The notes beneath the pieces are model-generated. The model was given only the letters and a program-made list of their open reading frames with translations. It made no database searches and had not been told where the DNA came from. From an uncultured Bacteroidales bacterium (GTDB taxonomy: Bacteria > Bacteroidota > Bacteroidia > Bacteroidales > UBA4417): 64,000 nt of DNA. The DNA is taken from NCBI GenBank assembly GCA_903879715.1, contig CAIRMR010000007.1:1-64000 (forward strand), read 5' to 3'. Within the stretch, counting starts at the first letter, position 1; every line of letters begins with the position of its first letter. Positions 16,618 to 25,839 of this stretch are shown in pieces. A program made the position numbers and the translations under genes.

Positions 16618-17838
16618 TTATTTTTTCCTGATATCATACACCAGCATGGCATCACCATGCCTCATATAAAGCACTCCTTCCGAAATTACCGGAATAGTAA
16701 AAAACTCCTTGGTGCCAACAGGCATTTTAAAAGAACTGATAAGTTCCATTTTTCCATTGTCAACCTTTACCAGTCCAACCATTCCTTTTTCGGTATAGCA
16801 ATACAGCATATCGTCGGCAAAAATAAGGGACCCTTTATCGAATTTCAGGGAGTCGGAAAGCAAACCGGTAGTTGCATCCAAACTGCAATACCTGCGTGGT
16901 TTATACTGTGATGTATAAATGTAATTGCCAACTTTTACAAAACCGCCGTGCACATCGGTGACATTCGGGTTGTTCCAGGTTTCTGTTACCGAACGTCCAT
17001 CATCCGACAAAGCCAGTTTTACAGCGCCACTGCCACTACCTGCTAAAAAGTAAATACTTCCGTTATCGAAAAGTGAAGTATTGCCATGAATATCGCCCGT
17101 GCCTTTTAGTTGTTTGTTCCACAGAAGTTCTCCGGTAGCTGCATCCAGTCCAATCAGGTTGTGAATCGAAAAATTTACTATGATTTTTCGTGAAGGCAAA
17201 GAGATCAGCATTGGCGAAGTATAGGCTGTCGAATCGCCCATTGCTTTTGAAACCCATTCAATCTTTCCACTGAAACGGTCAAGCGCCACCGCATTTGTAT
17301 CAGAACCTCCCGGGAAACAATAAACCAAATTATTATTCAACAACAGTCCTTCGGAATATCCGAAACGGACATTAATGCCGTTTAAATCTTTTATCATATC
17401 GACCGACCATTTTTCTGTTCCATCAAGTGCATCGAAACAGATTACGCGGCCCATACTGGTTTCAATATACAGCAAACCATCTACCAGAGTTGGCGTGGAG
17501 CGTGACCCAGTGAAATTTTCCATCCACTCACGTCCGGTTGCTTTTTTCCAGATTAATGAGCCAGATTTATTGTAAGCAAAAAGGTACCCGATGCTATCGA
17601 TTTCGCCGGTTACATATATCCTGTCACCGGAAATAATAGGCGAACTGTATCCGTTGCCAATTCCTTCCACCTTCCAAAGCATTGCCGGACCTTCGGCAGG
17701 CCAGGATTTCAGCAGGTTTGTTTCCGGGTAAATACCGTTGCGCTGGGGACCACGGAATTGAGTGATGGTTTGTGCCAGCAGACTTCCCGAAATGAAAAGA
17801 AAAGCAATAAATAGGGTGACTTTAAATTTTTTAATCAT
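16618..17838 (-). CDS. Exported PQQ-type beta-propeller protein, tandem paralogue 1
   Basis: 406 residues with a signal peptide (IALFIASGSL-like hydrophobic core ending SLLAQ, about 1-22). The mature start FRGPQRNGIYPETNLLKSWP and the end RHGDAMLVYDIRKK are closely shared with the two upstream propellers at 18112 and 19658. Blade motifs include GSLIWKKATG, GTEKWSVDMIKDLNG, GKIEWVSKAMG and GELLWNKQLKG. Probably an eight-bladed periplasmic or surface propeller; no quinone ligands recognised. Confidence 0.8.
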   Translation of the reverse strand: MIKKFKVTLFIAFLFISGSLLAQTITQFRGPQRNGIYPETNLLKSWPAEGPAMLWKVEGIGNGYSSPIISGDRIYVTGEIDSIGYLFAYNKSGSLIWKKATGREWMENFTGSRSTPTLVDGLLYIETSMGRVICFDALDGTEKWSVDMIKDLNGINVRFGYSEGLLLNNNLVYCFPGGSDTNAVALDRFSGKIEWVSKAMGDSTAYTSPMLISLPSRKIIVNFSIHNLIGLDAATGELLWNKQLKGTGDIHGNTSLFDNGSIYFLAGSGSGAVKLALSDDGRSVTETWNNPNVTDVHGGFVKVGNYIYTSQYKPRRYCSLDATTGLLSDSLKFDKGSLIFADDMLYCYTEKGMVGLVKVDNGKMELISSFKMPVGTKEFFTIPVISEGVLYMRHGDAMLVYDIRKK

Positions 17839-17954
17839 CGAATTTTAAGATTGAAGAACATATGCTTTTAAATATTGATTTTATCAAGTCCGGAACCCTT
17901 CAAGGGTTTGGCAGCGAGAAAAAATATCATGCATTAACCCTTGTTTCTGTTTTT

Positions 17955-18089
17955 TTATTGGTTAAGGATTCTATGAAGCCATTGACCAAATTCGAACCCA
18001 TTGCGCCAAAGTACAATAACCAAAGCAGCAAGTATAACGGGTAATAGTATTTTAAATCCTTTTGATTTGAAAAATTCTTCTTGTGTCAT
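17955..18089 (-). CDS. Small single-pass membrane protein
   Basis: 44 residues from MTQEEFFKSKGFK, with one membrane helix (ILLPVILAALVIVLW, about 14-28) and a C-terminal GFEFGQWLHRI. The Met used here is preferred over an upstream in-frame Met that would overlap the neighbouring propeller gene. Comparable small membrane proteins with a KSKGFK opening and EFGQWL ending occur in Bacteroidota; function unknown. It lies between two paralogous propeller genes and may act with them. Confidence 0.6.
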   Translation of the reverse strand: MTQEEFFKSKGFKILLPVILAALVIVLWRNGFEFGQWLHRILNQ

Positions 18090-18111
18090 AAAACTATTGT
18101 TTAAGTGTTTG

Positions 18112-19356
18112 TTATTTCTTCCTGATGTCATACACCATAAAAGCTTTTCCGTGGCGGATATACAGAACTCCATTTTTTATTACCGGGTGTGAAAAGTGTT
18201 CTTTGGTTCCGGCTATGATTTTAAATTTGCTGATCAACTCCATTTTGGCTGGAACAGGTTTTATAAGATTCATTTCACCACGCTGATTGTAGTAATAGAG
18301 CAAATTATCAGCCAGTGCCATTGATCCGGTGCCGATTTTCAGAGAATCGACAACCTTTCCGGTAGTGGCATCAACGCATATCAGCGAACGTTTCGATTCA
18401 CTGCCGGTATAAATGCGGTTATCAATTTTGATGAAACCACCCATGTAATTATCGACGGCTTTGTTGTTCCAAACCTGTGTTATCTGTTTTCCGTCGTCCG
18501 AAAGTTTCAGTTTTGTGCCGCAGTTGTTATCACCTGCAACATAATAAATATAGCCGTTTTCGTAATATGCCGAATTGCTGTGTGTATCACCCATTCCTGG
18601 TTTGCGTTCAGGTACAGGAACATTTACCTGCTCATGTGCCCAGAGTAATTTACCGGTTTCGGCATCAATTCCCATCAAATGATAAGCACTGAAAGTAACC
18701 AGTATTTTTAGTGATGGCAGGTTGATCATAATAGGAGAATTGTAACCGGGAATTTCACCAAATCCTTTGCATGACCAATTTATTTTACCTGTAAAACGAT
18801 TCAAAGAGACCACATTGTTGTCTACACCGCCGGGGGTAAGGAAAACCTGGTCGCCATCAATCAAAGGCGATTCGGCATGCCCGAAAAGCGTGAAATTCCC
18901 ATGTAAATCTTTAAGCATATCAACTGACCAAACCTTTTTACCTGATTGGGCATTCAGGCAATACAGGTTTCCAAGCCCGGAGCATACATAAATCAAATCA
19001 CCGACAACGGTAGGAGTGGAGCGCGATCCCTGGTATGAAACTACCCATTCCTGACCAAAATCTGATTTCCAGAGGAGCTTTCCCTGCAGATCAAACGCAA
19101 AAAGATAAGCAATGCTGTCTACTTCGCCTGTGATATAGACACGGTCGTTAGTTATAGCCGGCGGGCCATATCCGTTTCCTACCTCATTGTTGCTCCAGAG
19201 TAACGCCGGACCTTCGGCAGGCCAGGATTGCAAAAGATTTTTTTCAGGATAAACTCCATCGCGGTTGAGACCACGGAATTGAGCAATAACTTGTGCCTGA
19301 AGGCTAGCAGAAATCAAAACCGTGATGCAAACCAGGAAAAATGCGTTGCGGATCAT
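18112..19356 (-). CDS. Exported PQQ-type beta-propeller protein, tandem paralogue 2
   Basis: 414 residues; signal peptide ending SLQAQ (~1-21). Shares with its neighbours FRGLNRDGVYPEKNLLQSWP at the start, GEVDSIAYLFAFDLQGKLLW, GKKVWSVDMLKDLHG, and RHGKAFMVYDIRKK at the end. Slightly longer than paralogue 1 through an insertion after GKLLWAHEQVN (PVPERKPGMGD). Same predicted role and location as the other members of the triplet. Confidence 0.8.
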   Translation of the reverse strand: MIRNAFFLVCITVLISASLQAQVIAQFRGLNRDGVYPEKNLLQSWPAEGPALLWSNNEVGNGYGPPAITNDRVYITGEVDSIAYLFAFDLQGKLLWKSDFGQEWVVSYQGSRSTPTVVGDLIYVCSGLGNLYCLNAQSGKKVWSVDMLKDLHGNFTLFGHAESPLIDGDQVFLTPGGVDNNVVSLNRFTGKINWSCKGFGEIPGYNSPIMINLPSLKILVTFSAYHLMGIDAETGKLLWAHEQVNVPVPERKPGMGDTHSNSAYYENGYIYYVAGDNNCGTKLKLSDDGKQITQVWNNKAVDNYMGGFIKIDNRIYTGSESKRSLICVDATTGKVVDSLKIGTGSMALADNLLYYYNQRGEMNLIKPVPAKMELISKFKIIAGTKEHFSHPVIKNGVLYIRHGKAFMVYDIRKK

Positions 19357-19534
19357 AGTGTAAGTATTATGGATTTTTAATCGAAGGCCGGTTTACGAAT
19401 CAGGCTCAGCCGGGAAAGTCGCAATTCACAAAGTAAAAATATGCTATTGCTGAATATGTCAGATATTATTTTGATAAATGTCCGGAAATAGTCGTTGAAA
19501 GGCAGGAAATTATCTGCAAGCGCCTTGTTAAGAA

Positions 19535-19653
19535 CCAAATCCCAAATCCCAAGAACCAAATTCCAAGGAAATTTAACTAGAAGGGTTTGGAATTTACGAT
19601 TTATGAGGTACGAAGTACGATTTGGATCCTGGTTCTTGGAATTTGGATCTTGG
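19535..19653. repeat. Inverted AAGAACCAAATCCCAA-type repeats
   Basis: CCAAATCCCAAATCCCAAG (from 19535) and the inverse GGTTCTTGGAATTTGGATCTTGG (19631-19653) bracket ~55 bp in the 301-bp gap 19357-19657. No gene is seen in this gap. Confidence 0.6.
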
Positions 19654-19657
19654 TCTC

Positions 19658-20878
19658 TTATTTCCTGATATCGTAAACCATCAGCGAATTGCCGTGGCGA
19701 ATATACAAGCGGCCGTTTTCAATTACAGGATGTGCCCAATGCTGAGCCGAGCCATATGGAACTTTAAACCCGCCAAGTTTTTTAAATCCTGCAAGCGTAG
19801 GTTCAATAAGGGCTACTTCGCCGCTTTCATCGTATGTAAACAGTAACCCGTCAGCTGAAATGATACTTCCCATACGGCCATTGAATTTTTCATAGGCAAC
19901 TTCGTTGCCGGTTTTCCAATCGATAGCAAAAAGGCCTTTTACTTTATCGCCCAATCCGTAAATTTTCCCGTTGAGCAATACAACACCTCCCATACGGCTG
20001 TCGAGACGTGAATTTTTCCATACCTTTTCAACTGAACTTCCATCGGCTGAAAGTTTCAGTATTACACCACCACAACCATACCCGGAAACACAATACAGAT
20101 ACCCGTTGCTGTAAAGCGGAGTGTTTGCATGAACGGCATACTGGTTTATCTGCTCGTAACTCCAAAGTTTTTTGCCGGTAGCAGCATCTAATCCAAGGAT
20201 GGATTTTTCCGTCATGGTTACTACAACTTTTCGGGCTGGTAAAGTAATCAGCAATGGTGAACAATAAGCGCTGATTTCACCGTTACCGGGATTACTCCAT
20301 ATAAGTTTGCCTGTATTTTTATTTAGTGCGATCACATTATTTTTAATTCCTCCAGCTGTGCAAAACAGTTTATCTCCGTCAATCAGCAGGTTTTCAGTTA
20401 CGCCCCAAACGATATTGCGACCATCGTAGTCCTTCATAATATCCACTGACCATAAAATATTTCCTTTATCGGCCGAAAGACAAACAATTTTCCCCAAAGC
20501 ACTCATCAGGTAAACTTTTCCGCTGTTAATCAATGGTGTAGAGCGTGATCCCGGATAACTTTCAATCCATTCGTCGCCGTATGGTGTGCTCCAAATGAGT
20601 TTTCCGTCGAGTGAAAAAGCGAAAACTTTCCCTTTACCATCGGTAGCGCCGGCAGTGTAAATTTTTTCATGAGCAACCACAGCTGCCGAAGCATGTCCTT
20701 CGCCGAGGTTATCGTAATGCCATAAAAGTGTTGGACCGGCTGTCGGCCATGATCGAAGAAGCCCTTTTTCATCATAAATTCCATCGCGGTCTTTTCCGCG
20801 CCATTGAGAGGCTTGCTGTGAAAATAGCATATTGGTAAACAACAGCAAACTAACAATGACTGATAATAAATATTTCAT
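19658..20878 (-). CDS. Exported PQQ-type beta-propeller protein, tandem paralogue 3
   Basis: 406 residues; signal peptide to about residue 20 (LLLFTNMLFSQQ). Opens ASQWRGKDRDGIYDEKGLLR, with GHASAAVVAHEKIYTAGATD, GNILWSVDIMKDYDG, GKLIWSNPGNG and a C-terminal RHGNSLMVYDIRK shared with paralogues 1 and 2. It is the most diverged of the three (WPTAGPTLLWH against WPAEGPAxLWx). First gene of the minus-strand cluster, preceded by the pgi terminator. Confidence 0.8.
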   Translation of the reverse strand: MKYLLSVIVSLLLFTNMLFSQQASQWRGKDRDGIYDEKGLLRSWPTAGPTLLWHYDNLGEGHASAAVVAHEKIYTAGATDGKGKVFAFSLDGKLIWSTPYGDEWIESYPGSRSTPLINSGKVYLMSALGKIVCLSADKGNILWSVDIMKDYDGRNIVWGVTENLLIDGDKLFCTAGGIKNNVIALNKNTGKLIWSNPGNGEISAYCSPLLITLPARKVVVTMTEKSILGLDAATGKKLWSYEQINQYAVHANTPLYSNGYLYCVSGYGCGGVILKLSADGSSVEKVWKNSRLDSRMGGVVLLNGKIYGLGDKVKGLFAIDWKTGNEVAYEKFNGRMGSIISADGLLFTYDESGEVALIEPTLAGFKKLGGFKVPYGSAQHWAHPVIENGRLYIRHGNSLMVYDIRK

Positions 20879-20986
20879 AGGAATAATGCATTAGAATTCC
20901 GCATAAAATTACAACTAAAACGGAAATTGCATGCCGGTTCAAAGAAAAAAGACGTAATTGCGACAAAACTCATTTTTGATAAAATT

Positions 20987-21019
20987 AAAAAAGCCCCATG
21001 AAAAATATCCCAGGGCTTT
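20987..21019 (-). terminator. Intrinsic terminator of pgi
   Basis: AAAGCCC (minus 21019-21013) pairs with GGGCTTT (20996-20990), followed by further Ts to 20987 on the minus strand, about 20 bp after the pgi stop codon. Confidence 0.8.
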
Positions 21020-21040
21020 ATGATTGAAATTATCAGGCTG

Positions 21041-22690
21041 TTACCTCATTTTTTTATACTCATTAATTAATCCATTTGTAGATGCATCCAGGCTTTTAAC
21101 TTCAGCATCTCCTTCCAGTTCCGGAAGTATGAGATTTGCCAGTTGTTTCCCTAATTGTACGCCCCACTGATCGAAACTGAAAATATTCCAGATCACACCC
21201 TGGACAAATATTTTTTGTTCATACAGGGCAATCAATGATCCTAATGTACGTGGTGTTAGTTTTTTGAAAAGGAAGGAGTTGGTTGGAATATTTCCTTCAA
21301 AAACCATAAATGGAAGCAATTCGTCAATTTCGATCTGGCTTTTGCCGGCAGCTTTCAGTTCGGCTTCCACTTTTTCAGCGGTTTTTCCAAGCATAAGTGC
21401 TCCGGTTTGGGCAAAGAAATTAGCCAGCAGTTTTGGATGATGGTCACCAATCGGGTTGTGACTGATTGCTGGAGCCATAAAGTCACAAGGAATCATTTTA
21501 GTTCCCTGGTGGATAAGCTGGTAAAAAGCATGCTGCCCGTTTGTGCCGGGTTCGCCCCAGAGGATCGGACCGGTTTGATAAGTGACTTTTTTGCCGTTGC
21601 GATCCACGGATTTGCCGTTGCTTTCCATATTTCCCTGTTGGAAATAGGCAGCAAAGCGATGCATATATTGGTCGTAAGGTAAAATGGCCTCGGTTTCGGC
21701 ACCGTAAAAATTGTTGTACCAGATTCCGATTGACGCAAGGATTACAGGGATGTTCTTTTCAAATTCAGTTTCTTCAAAATGCTTGTCCATCGCGTAAGCG
21801 CCTTCGAGCAGTTCAATAAAATTATCCATTCCAATGGCACATGCAATCGAAAGGCCGATGGCTGACCATAACGAATATCGTCCTCCGACCCAATCCCAGA
21901 ATCCGAACATATTACGTGTATCGATGCCAAATGCAGCTACTTCTTTTGCATTTGTTGACAGAGCGACAAAATGATTCTTAACAAATTCAGGATCACCTGC
22001 TTTGGCAAGGAACCAGTCGCGGGCCGATTCGGCATTAGTCATGGTTTCCTGGGTGGTAAATGTTTTGGAAGCAACCACAAAAAGAGTTGTTTCCGGGTGC
22101 AAATACTTTAGTGTTTCGGCAATATGTGTGCCGTCAACATTGGAAACAAAATGAAGTTTAATGTTTTCATTCTGATAATGCTTCAGCGCTTCGGTTACCA
22201 TAAGCGGGCCAAGGTCGGAACCGCCGATGCCAATGTTTACAATATCTTTAATCGGCTTACCAGTATAGCCTTTCCATGAACCGGAAATAATGCTTTCGGA
22301 AAACATTTTCATCTGCTCCAGCACGCCATGAACATCAGGCATTACATCTTTTCCGTCAACAAACACAGGTTTATTGCCGCGGTTACGTATAGCGGTATGA
22401 AGTACAGGCCGGTTTTCAGTTTTATTAATGCGTTCACCGGTAAACTGGCTTGTAATGGCATCTTTCAATCCACACTCGCGGGCCAGTTGCATGAAAAGCG
22501 AAAAGATATGGTCGTCAACAATATTTTTTGAAAAATCGGCCAGGATATCTTCGAATTTTAGTGAGTATTTCTCAAAACGCTTTGGATCATTCGCAAACAG
22601 ATCTTTCATCTGTGTGCCTGTAAAGGTTTTGAAATACGCTTCAAGATCTTTCCACGCTGCTGTGGTGGTGGGATTTACGGTTGGGAACAT
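21041..22690 (-). CDS. pgi: Glucose-6-phosphate isomerase
   Basis: A 549-residue cytosolic enzyme interconverting glucose-6-phosphate and fructose-6-phosphate. Both family signatures are intact: [15 protein letters not shown] in the middle and [13 protein letters not shown] near the C-terminus; the sugar-phosphate motif [15 protein letters not shown] and [15 protein letters not shown] are also clear. Length and motifs match the long bacterial/eukaryotic type. Monocistronic: own promoter at 22745-22738 and own terminator. Confidence 0.97.
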   Translation of the reverse strand: MFPTVNPTTTAAWKDLEAYFKTFTGTQMKDLFANDPKRFEKYSLKFEDILADFSKNIVDDHIFSLFMQLARECGLKDAITSQFTGERINKTENRPVLHTAIRNRGNKPVFVDGKDVMPDVHGVLEQMKMFSESIISGSWKGYTGKPIKDIVNIGIGGSDLGPLMVTEALKHYQNENIKLHFVSNVDGTHIAETLKYLHPETTLFVVASKTFTTQETMTNAESARDWFLAKAGDPEFVKNHFVALSTNAKEVAAFGIDTRNMFGFWDWVGGRYSLWSAIGLSIACAIGMDNFIELLEGAYAMDKHFEETEFEKNIPVILASIGIWYNNFYGAETEAILPYDQYMHRFAAYFQQGNMESNGKSVDRNGKKVTYQTGPILWGEPGTNGQHAFYQLIHQGTKMIPCDFMAPAISHNPIGDHHPKLLANFFAQTGALMLGKTAEKVEAELKAAGKSQIEIDELLPFMVFEGNIPTNSFLFKKLTPRTLGSLIALYEQKIFVQGVIWNIFSFDQWGVQLGKQLANLILPELEGDAEVKSLDASTNGLINEYKKMR

Positions 22691-22737
22691 TATATTATAG
22701 TATTAGAATCTTTGTTTCTAAGAAATGCCTTAAGTTG

Positions 22738-22745
22738 CAAAGGTA
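22738..22745 (-). promoter_or_regulatory. pgi promoter, -7 box TACCTTTG
   Basis: Perfect TAnnTTTG(C) on the minus strand, ~48 bp before the pgi start. Confidence 0.6.
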
Positions 22746-22905
22746 CTAAACTTGGGAAAGAGATTCGTAATTATAGTGAAAGTGATATGATTAGCACTCT
22801 TTTAATTACGAATAAGCCGGTTATTGAATAACCGCTAAAGGGCTGACTTCAGTTTATTGTTAAAGGAAAATCTGTTGATGAATTTCGGACTTAATAAGTC
22901 AGATT

Positions 22906-23433
22906 TTATTCTTGCTGATAAGCTCTGTAATTTATTGATCCGTTTAATTTCACATCCTCCAGGCTGAGCAACTGGTTGGGATCCCAACTTACACTTATGC
23001 CAAAATCAGTTGGATTTTGGGATGCGTTTTTTGCTGCCTGGTCGCAATATGCGGTCCACAGATATGAACCATCGCTGATCTGTTTTGAATATACGGCAAC
23101 AGATCCCGGGTCAAAAAAGCCGCCACCTCCAAAAAAGACTATTAAAATCGGTGGCTTCACGTTGGTTTTGGCAAGTTCTTTATTCTTGAACCAAAATTCC
23201 AGCTGCATCTGAGTATGACAATCTTTATCAGCATCAAGGACAGCTCCGTTTTCATTAGCCACAGTTATTTGCCAAAAGCTACTTCCATCAACAAGCAACT
23301 CGCCGCTTTTTGCAATACTATTTCTGTTTTGGGTACATTCGTCGTCAGGATCATCCGGCAGGCAAGAGATATTATTTATAAATGCCAACACACAGAAGGT
23401 GATTAAAATCTTTAGATACATCCGGGATTTCAT
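22906..23433 (-). CDS. Exported lipoprotein-like protein of unknown function
   Basis: 175 residues. The N-terminus is a signal peptide (LKILITFCVLAFINN) ending in ISC, a weak lipobox, followed by an acidic linker DDPDDE. The mature part has a glycine run FFGGGGFFDPG and alternating hydrophobic residues suggesting a beta-sandwich. No family recognised. It stands alone between pgi and the tRNA-modification pair, with its own -7 box. Confidence 0.7.
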   Translation of the reverse strand: MKSRMYLKILITFCVLAFINNISCLPDDPDDECTQNRNSIAKSGELLVDGSSFWQITVANENGAVLDADKDCHTQMQLEFWFKNKELAKTNVKPPILIVFFGGGGFFDPGSVAVYSKQISDGSYLWTAYCDQAAKNASQNPTDFGISVSWDPNQLLSLEDVKLNGSINYRAYQQE

Positions 23434-23461
23434 GGCAAACAGATTTTAAAGGTTTGTCTCC

Positions 23462-23469
23462 CAAAGTTA
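23462..23469 (-). promoter_or_regulatory. -7 promoter box TAACTTTG
   Basis: Minus-strand TAnnTTTG 29 bp before the start at 23433, with TTG-rich -33-like sequence (TTGATATTG) upstream. Confidence 0.55.
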
Positions 23470-23616
23470 CAATAATATATCGACAATATCAAGATGTGAG
23501 TTTGATAGAACGTCTTATTTCTGATACTTTTATATAAAATTATCAGTGAATGTTTGCGAACCGTTTATTTCAATGACTCTAAAGAGTCAACGTTCCTGCA
23601 ACTCTTTTATTTGAAG

Positions 23617-24627
23617 TTATAAACCGATCAACGTCTGATGCTGGTTTTCCATTTCATCGAGAAGATGAAGCGCTTCATCGTACCCATGCGCCCTCATAAA
23701 CGCATCGCGCCAGTGAGCAGCATTGCTGAAACCATTCAGGTAAATCTTAAAAAACCGTTTCAACACATTATAATCTTTGCCATTTCCCCAGGTATTTTGG
23801 TATAACGTAATATGTTTTCGCATCAGTTTAATACGATGGGTAACAGTAATTTCAACCGGTTCGGTATTAAACATCCATGGATTTTTAAAAACACCGGTTC
23901 CAACCATTACTCCATCAACGCCATATTGCACAATACGATTCAGTGCATCGGAATAACTGAAAACTTCGCCATTTCCCAGGATAAGTGTTTCGCTGTCATG
24001 CTGGTTTCTCAACGCGACTGCTTTACCAATTTCGTCCCATAGTGCCGGTCCGTTCGACATCATTTTACGCGTCCGGCCGTGAATGGTGATTGCCTTCGGC
24101 TGGGTTTCGAGCAAATGGCTGATCCACTCTTCGGTAACAATCTTACTGAAGCCAATACGGGTTTTTACACTTACCGGCAAATGAGTTGATTCGGCTGTAG
24201 CATAAATAATTTCCTTAGCCAGTTCCGGGTAATTTATCAGGTTGGCGCAGCTTTTGTTTTTTACCACCTTCTTCGCCGGGCAGCCCATATTAATATCGAT
24301 GCCGTCAAAAAGATTCATTTCCGAAATCATCTTTGCGCTTATGCTAAATTTTTCCGGATCGCCGCCCCATATCTGGGCAACCAACTTTGTATTCCGTGAT
24401 TTCAACAACCGCATTTCGCTGGCATTCACAAGCAGGCGTTCAATCACTTTTGGCCGGCCCTTTTCGTGGCACAGGCCATCGGTTGAAGTGAATTCGGTGA
24501 AAACCACATTCAGTGCATCCGGGTCCGAAACCGAAAGTACCACTTCACGGAATACCGTGTCGGTAACATCTTCCATGGGAGCGAGCGCAATAATGGGCTT
24601 ATGAATGGTTTGCCAGAAATTATTCAT
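23617..24627 (-). CDS. dus: tRNA-dihydrouridine synthase
   Basis: A 336-residue FMN enzyme reducing uridine to dihydrouridine in tRNA D-loops. Motifs: IALAPMEDVTDTVFRE at the N-terminus, DGIDINMGCPAKKVVKN with the proton-donor cysteine in KSCANLI, ITIHGRTRKMMSNG, and GVDGVMVGTGVFKNPW for phosphate binding. Its start overlaps the upstream trhO stop by 8 bp, so the two are translationally coupled. Confidence 0.92.
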   Translation of the reverse strand: MNNFWQTIHKPIIALAPMEDVTDTVFREVVLSVSDPDALNVVFTEFTSTDGLCHEKGRPKVIERLLVNASEMRLLKSRNTKLVAQIWGGDPEKFSISAKMISEMNLFDGIDINMGCPAKKVVKNKSCANLINYPELAKEIIYATAESTHLPVSVKTRIGFSKIVTEEWISHLLETQPKAITIHGRTRKMMSNGPALWDEIGKAVALRNQHDSETLILGNGEVFSYSDALNRIVQYGVDGVMVGTGVFKNPWMFNTEPVEITVTHRIKLMRKHITLYQNTWGNGKDYNVLKRFFKIYLNGFSNAAHWRDAFMRAHGYDEALHLLDEMENQHQTLIGL

Positions 24628-25687
24628 GTATGGCAGCTGCCTGTTCAGTTTTTGAATTTGTATTAAGCAAAGTGGGTGAAAGTTTGCTCTTATAAATTTT
24701 GCTCCCGGAATATTTGAGGTGATTGGTTACACGCAGTTCGCGCCGGGCCTCCAAAGGTAGTTTAATAATGGCAGCGCATTCTTCAGAACAGCATTTATCG
24801 TATGTTGCAGCACATTCGCTGCATTGGATAAAAAGAAGGTGGCAATCATCATTGGCACAATTCACATGCGTATCTGCAGGCTTTCCGCACTGGTGGCAAT
24901 GGGATATTACCTGTCCATTTATGGTTTCACCCAGGCGTTCGTCAAACACAAAATTCTTGCCTAAGAACTTTGATGGAAGTCCGAGGTGCTTGATTTGCTG
25001 AGCATATTCAATAATGCCGCCATAAAGTTGCGAAACATCAGTAAATCCGTTGTGTAAAAGAAATGAACTGGCTTTCTCGCAACGAATTCCTCCGGTGCAG
25101 TAAAGCAATATTTTTTTATCTTTCTGCGATTTAAAATCGTTGATTACCATCTGAATGGCATCTTTAAATGTATCCGCATCCGGGCATACCGCATTTTCGA
25201 AACGTCCGATTTCACTTTCGTAATGGTTACGCATATCAATTACCACGGTTTCAGATGCGCCTGCCAATTCATGAAATTCAAGTGCTGAAAGATGTTTCCC
25301 TACTTTTGACAAATCATAGGCATCATGATCGAGCCCGTCGGCGACAATTTTGGGCCGCACTTTGATTGTAAGTTTATAAAAGGATTTTCCGTTATCGACA
25401 ATTGCATATTTTATCGGCATTTCAGCAAACCTGTTAATAGAATTGAGTTGTAAAAGAAACTTTTCAAGATTTTGTTCAGGCACACTCATTTGAGCGTTTA
25501 TGCCTTCGCGGGCAATATAAATGCGGCCGAAGCAATTCAGCTCCGACCATTTGCGGAATAAATCATCACGGAATTCTGAAGGATTTTCTATAGTTGTGTA
25601 GCGGTAAAAAGAAAGTGTTTTACGTGTAAATGTTTCAGCGGCAAGGCGCTGTTTAAGGATTTCTTTGTTTATTCTGTTTTCAAGCAT
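24620..25687 (-). CDS. trhO: tRNA uridine(34) hydroxylase (rhodanese family)
   Basis: 355 residues from MLENRINKEIL; an upstream Met 11 codons earlier is less likely. N-terminal acylphosphatase-like region (FGRIYIAREGINAQMSV, 53-69), central rhodanese domain with the active-site loop CTGGIRCEKA (C197), and a C-terminal Cys-rich zinc-type region (CHQCGKPADTHVNC, CSECAATYDKCC). TrhO forms 5-hydroxyuridine at wobble position 34. Overlap with dus makes a two-gene tRNA uridine modification operon. Confidence 0.92.
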   Translation of the reverse strand: MLENRINKEILKQRLAAETFTRKTLSFYRYTTIENPSEFRDDLFRKWSELNCFGRIYIAREGINAQMSVPEQNLEKFLLQLNSINRFAEMPIKYAIVDNGKSFYKLTIKVRPKIVADGLDHDAYDLSKVGKHLSALEFHELAGASETVVIDMRNHYESEIGRFENAVCPDADTFKDAIQMVINDFKSQKDKKILLYCTGGIRCEKASSFLLHNGFTDVSQLYGGIIEYAQQIKHLGLPSKFLGKNFVFDERLGETINGQVISHCHQCGKPADTHVNCANDDCHLLFIQCSECAATYDKCCSEECAAIIKLPLEARRELRVTNHLKYSGSKIYKSKLSPTLLNTNSKTEQAAAIHE

Positions 25688-25839
25688 GTATTTTATGTTG
25701 TCAAAATAAATATGGCACAATCATTTTATTCACTGAATACCAGTGAATAACATAAAACAACAACCTTAGAGAAGGAATTGTTTGATGGAAGAAGTCAAAT
25801 ACAAACAACTTTTACGGAAGGCTTGAATGAATTTCAAAT

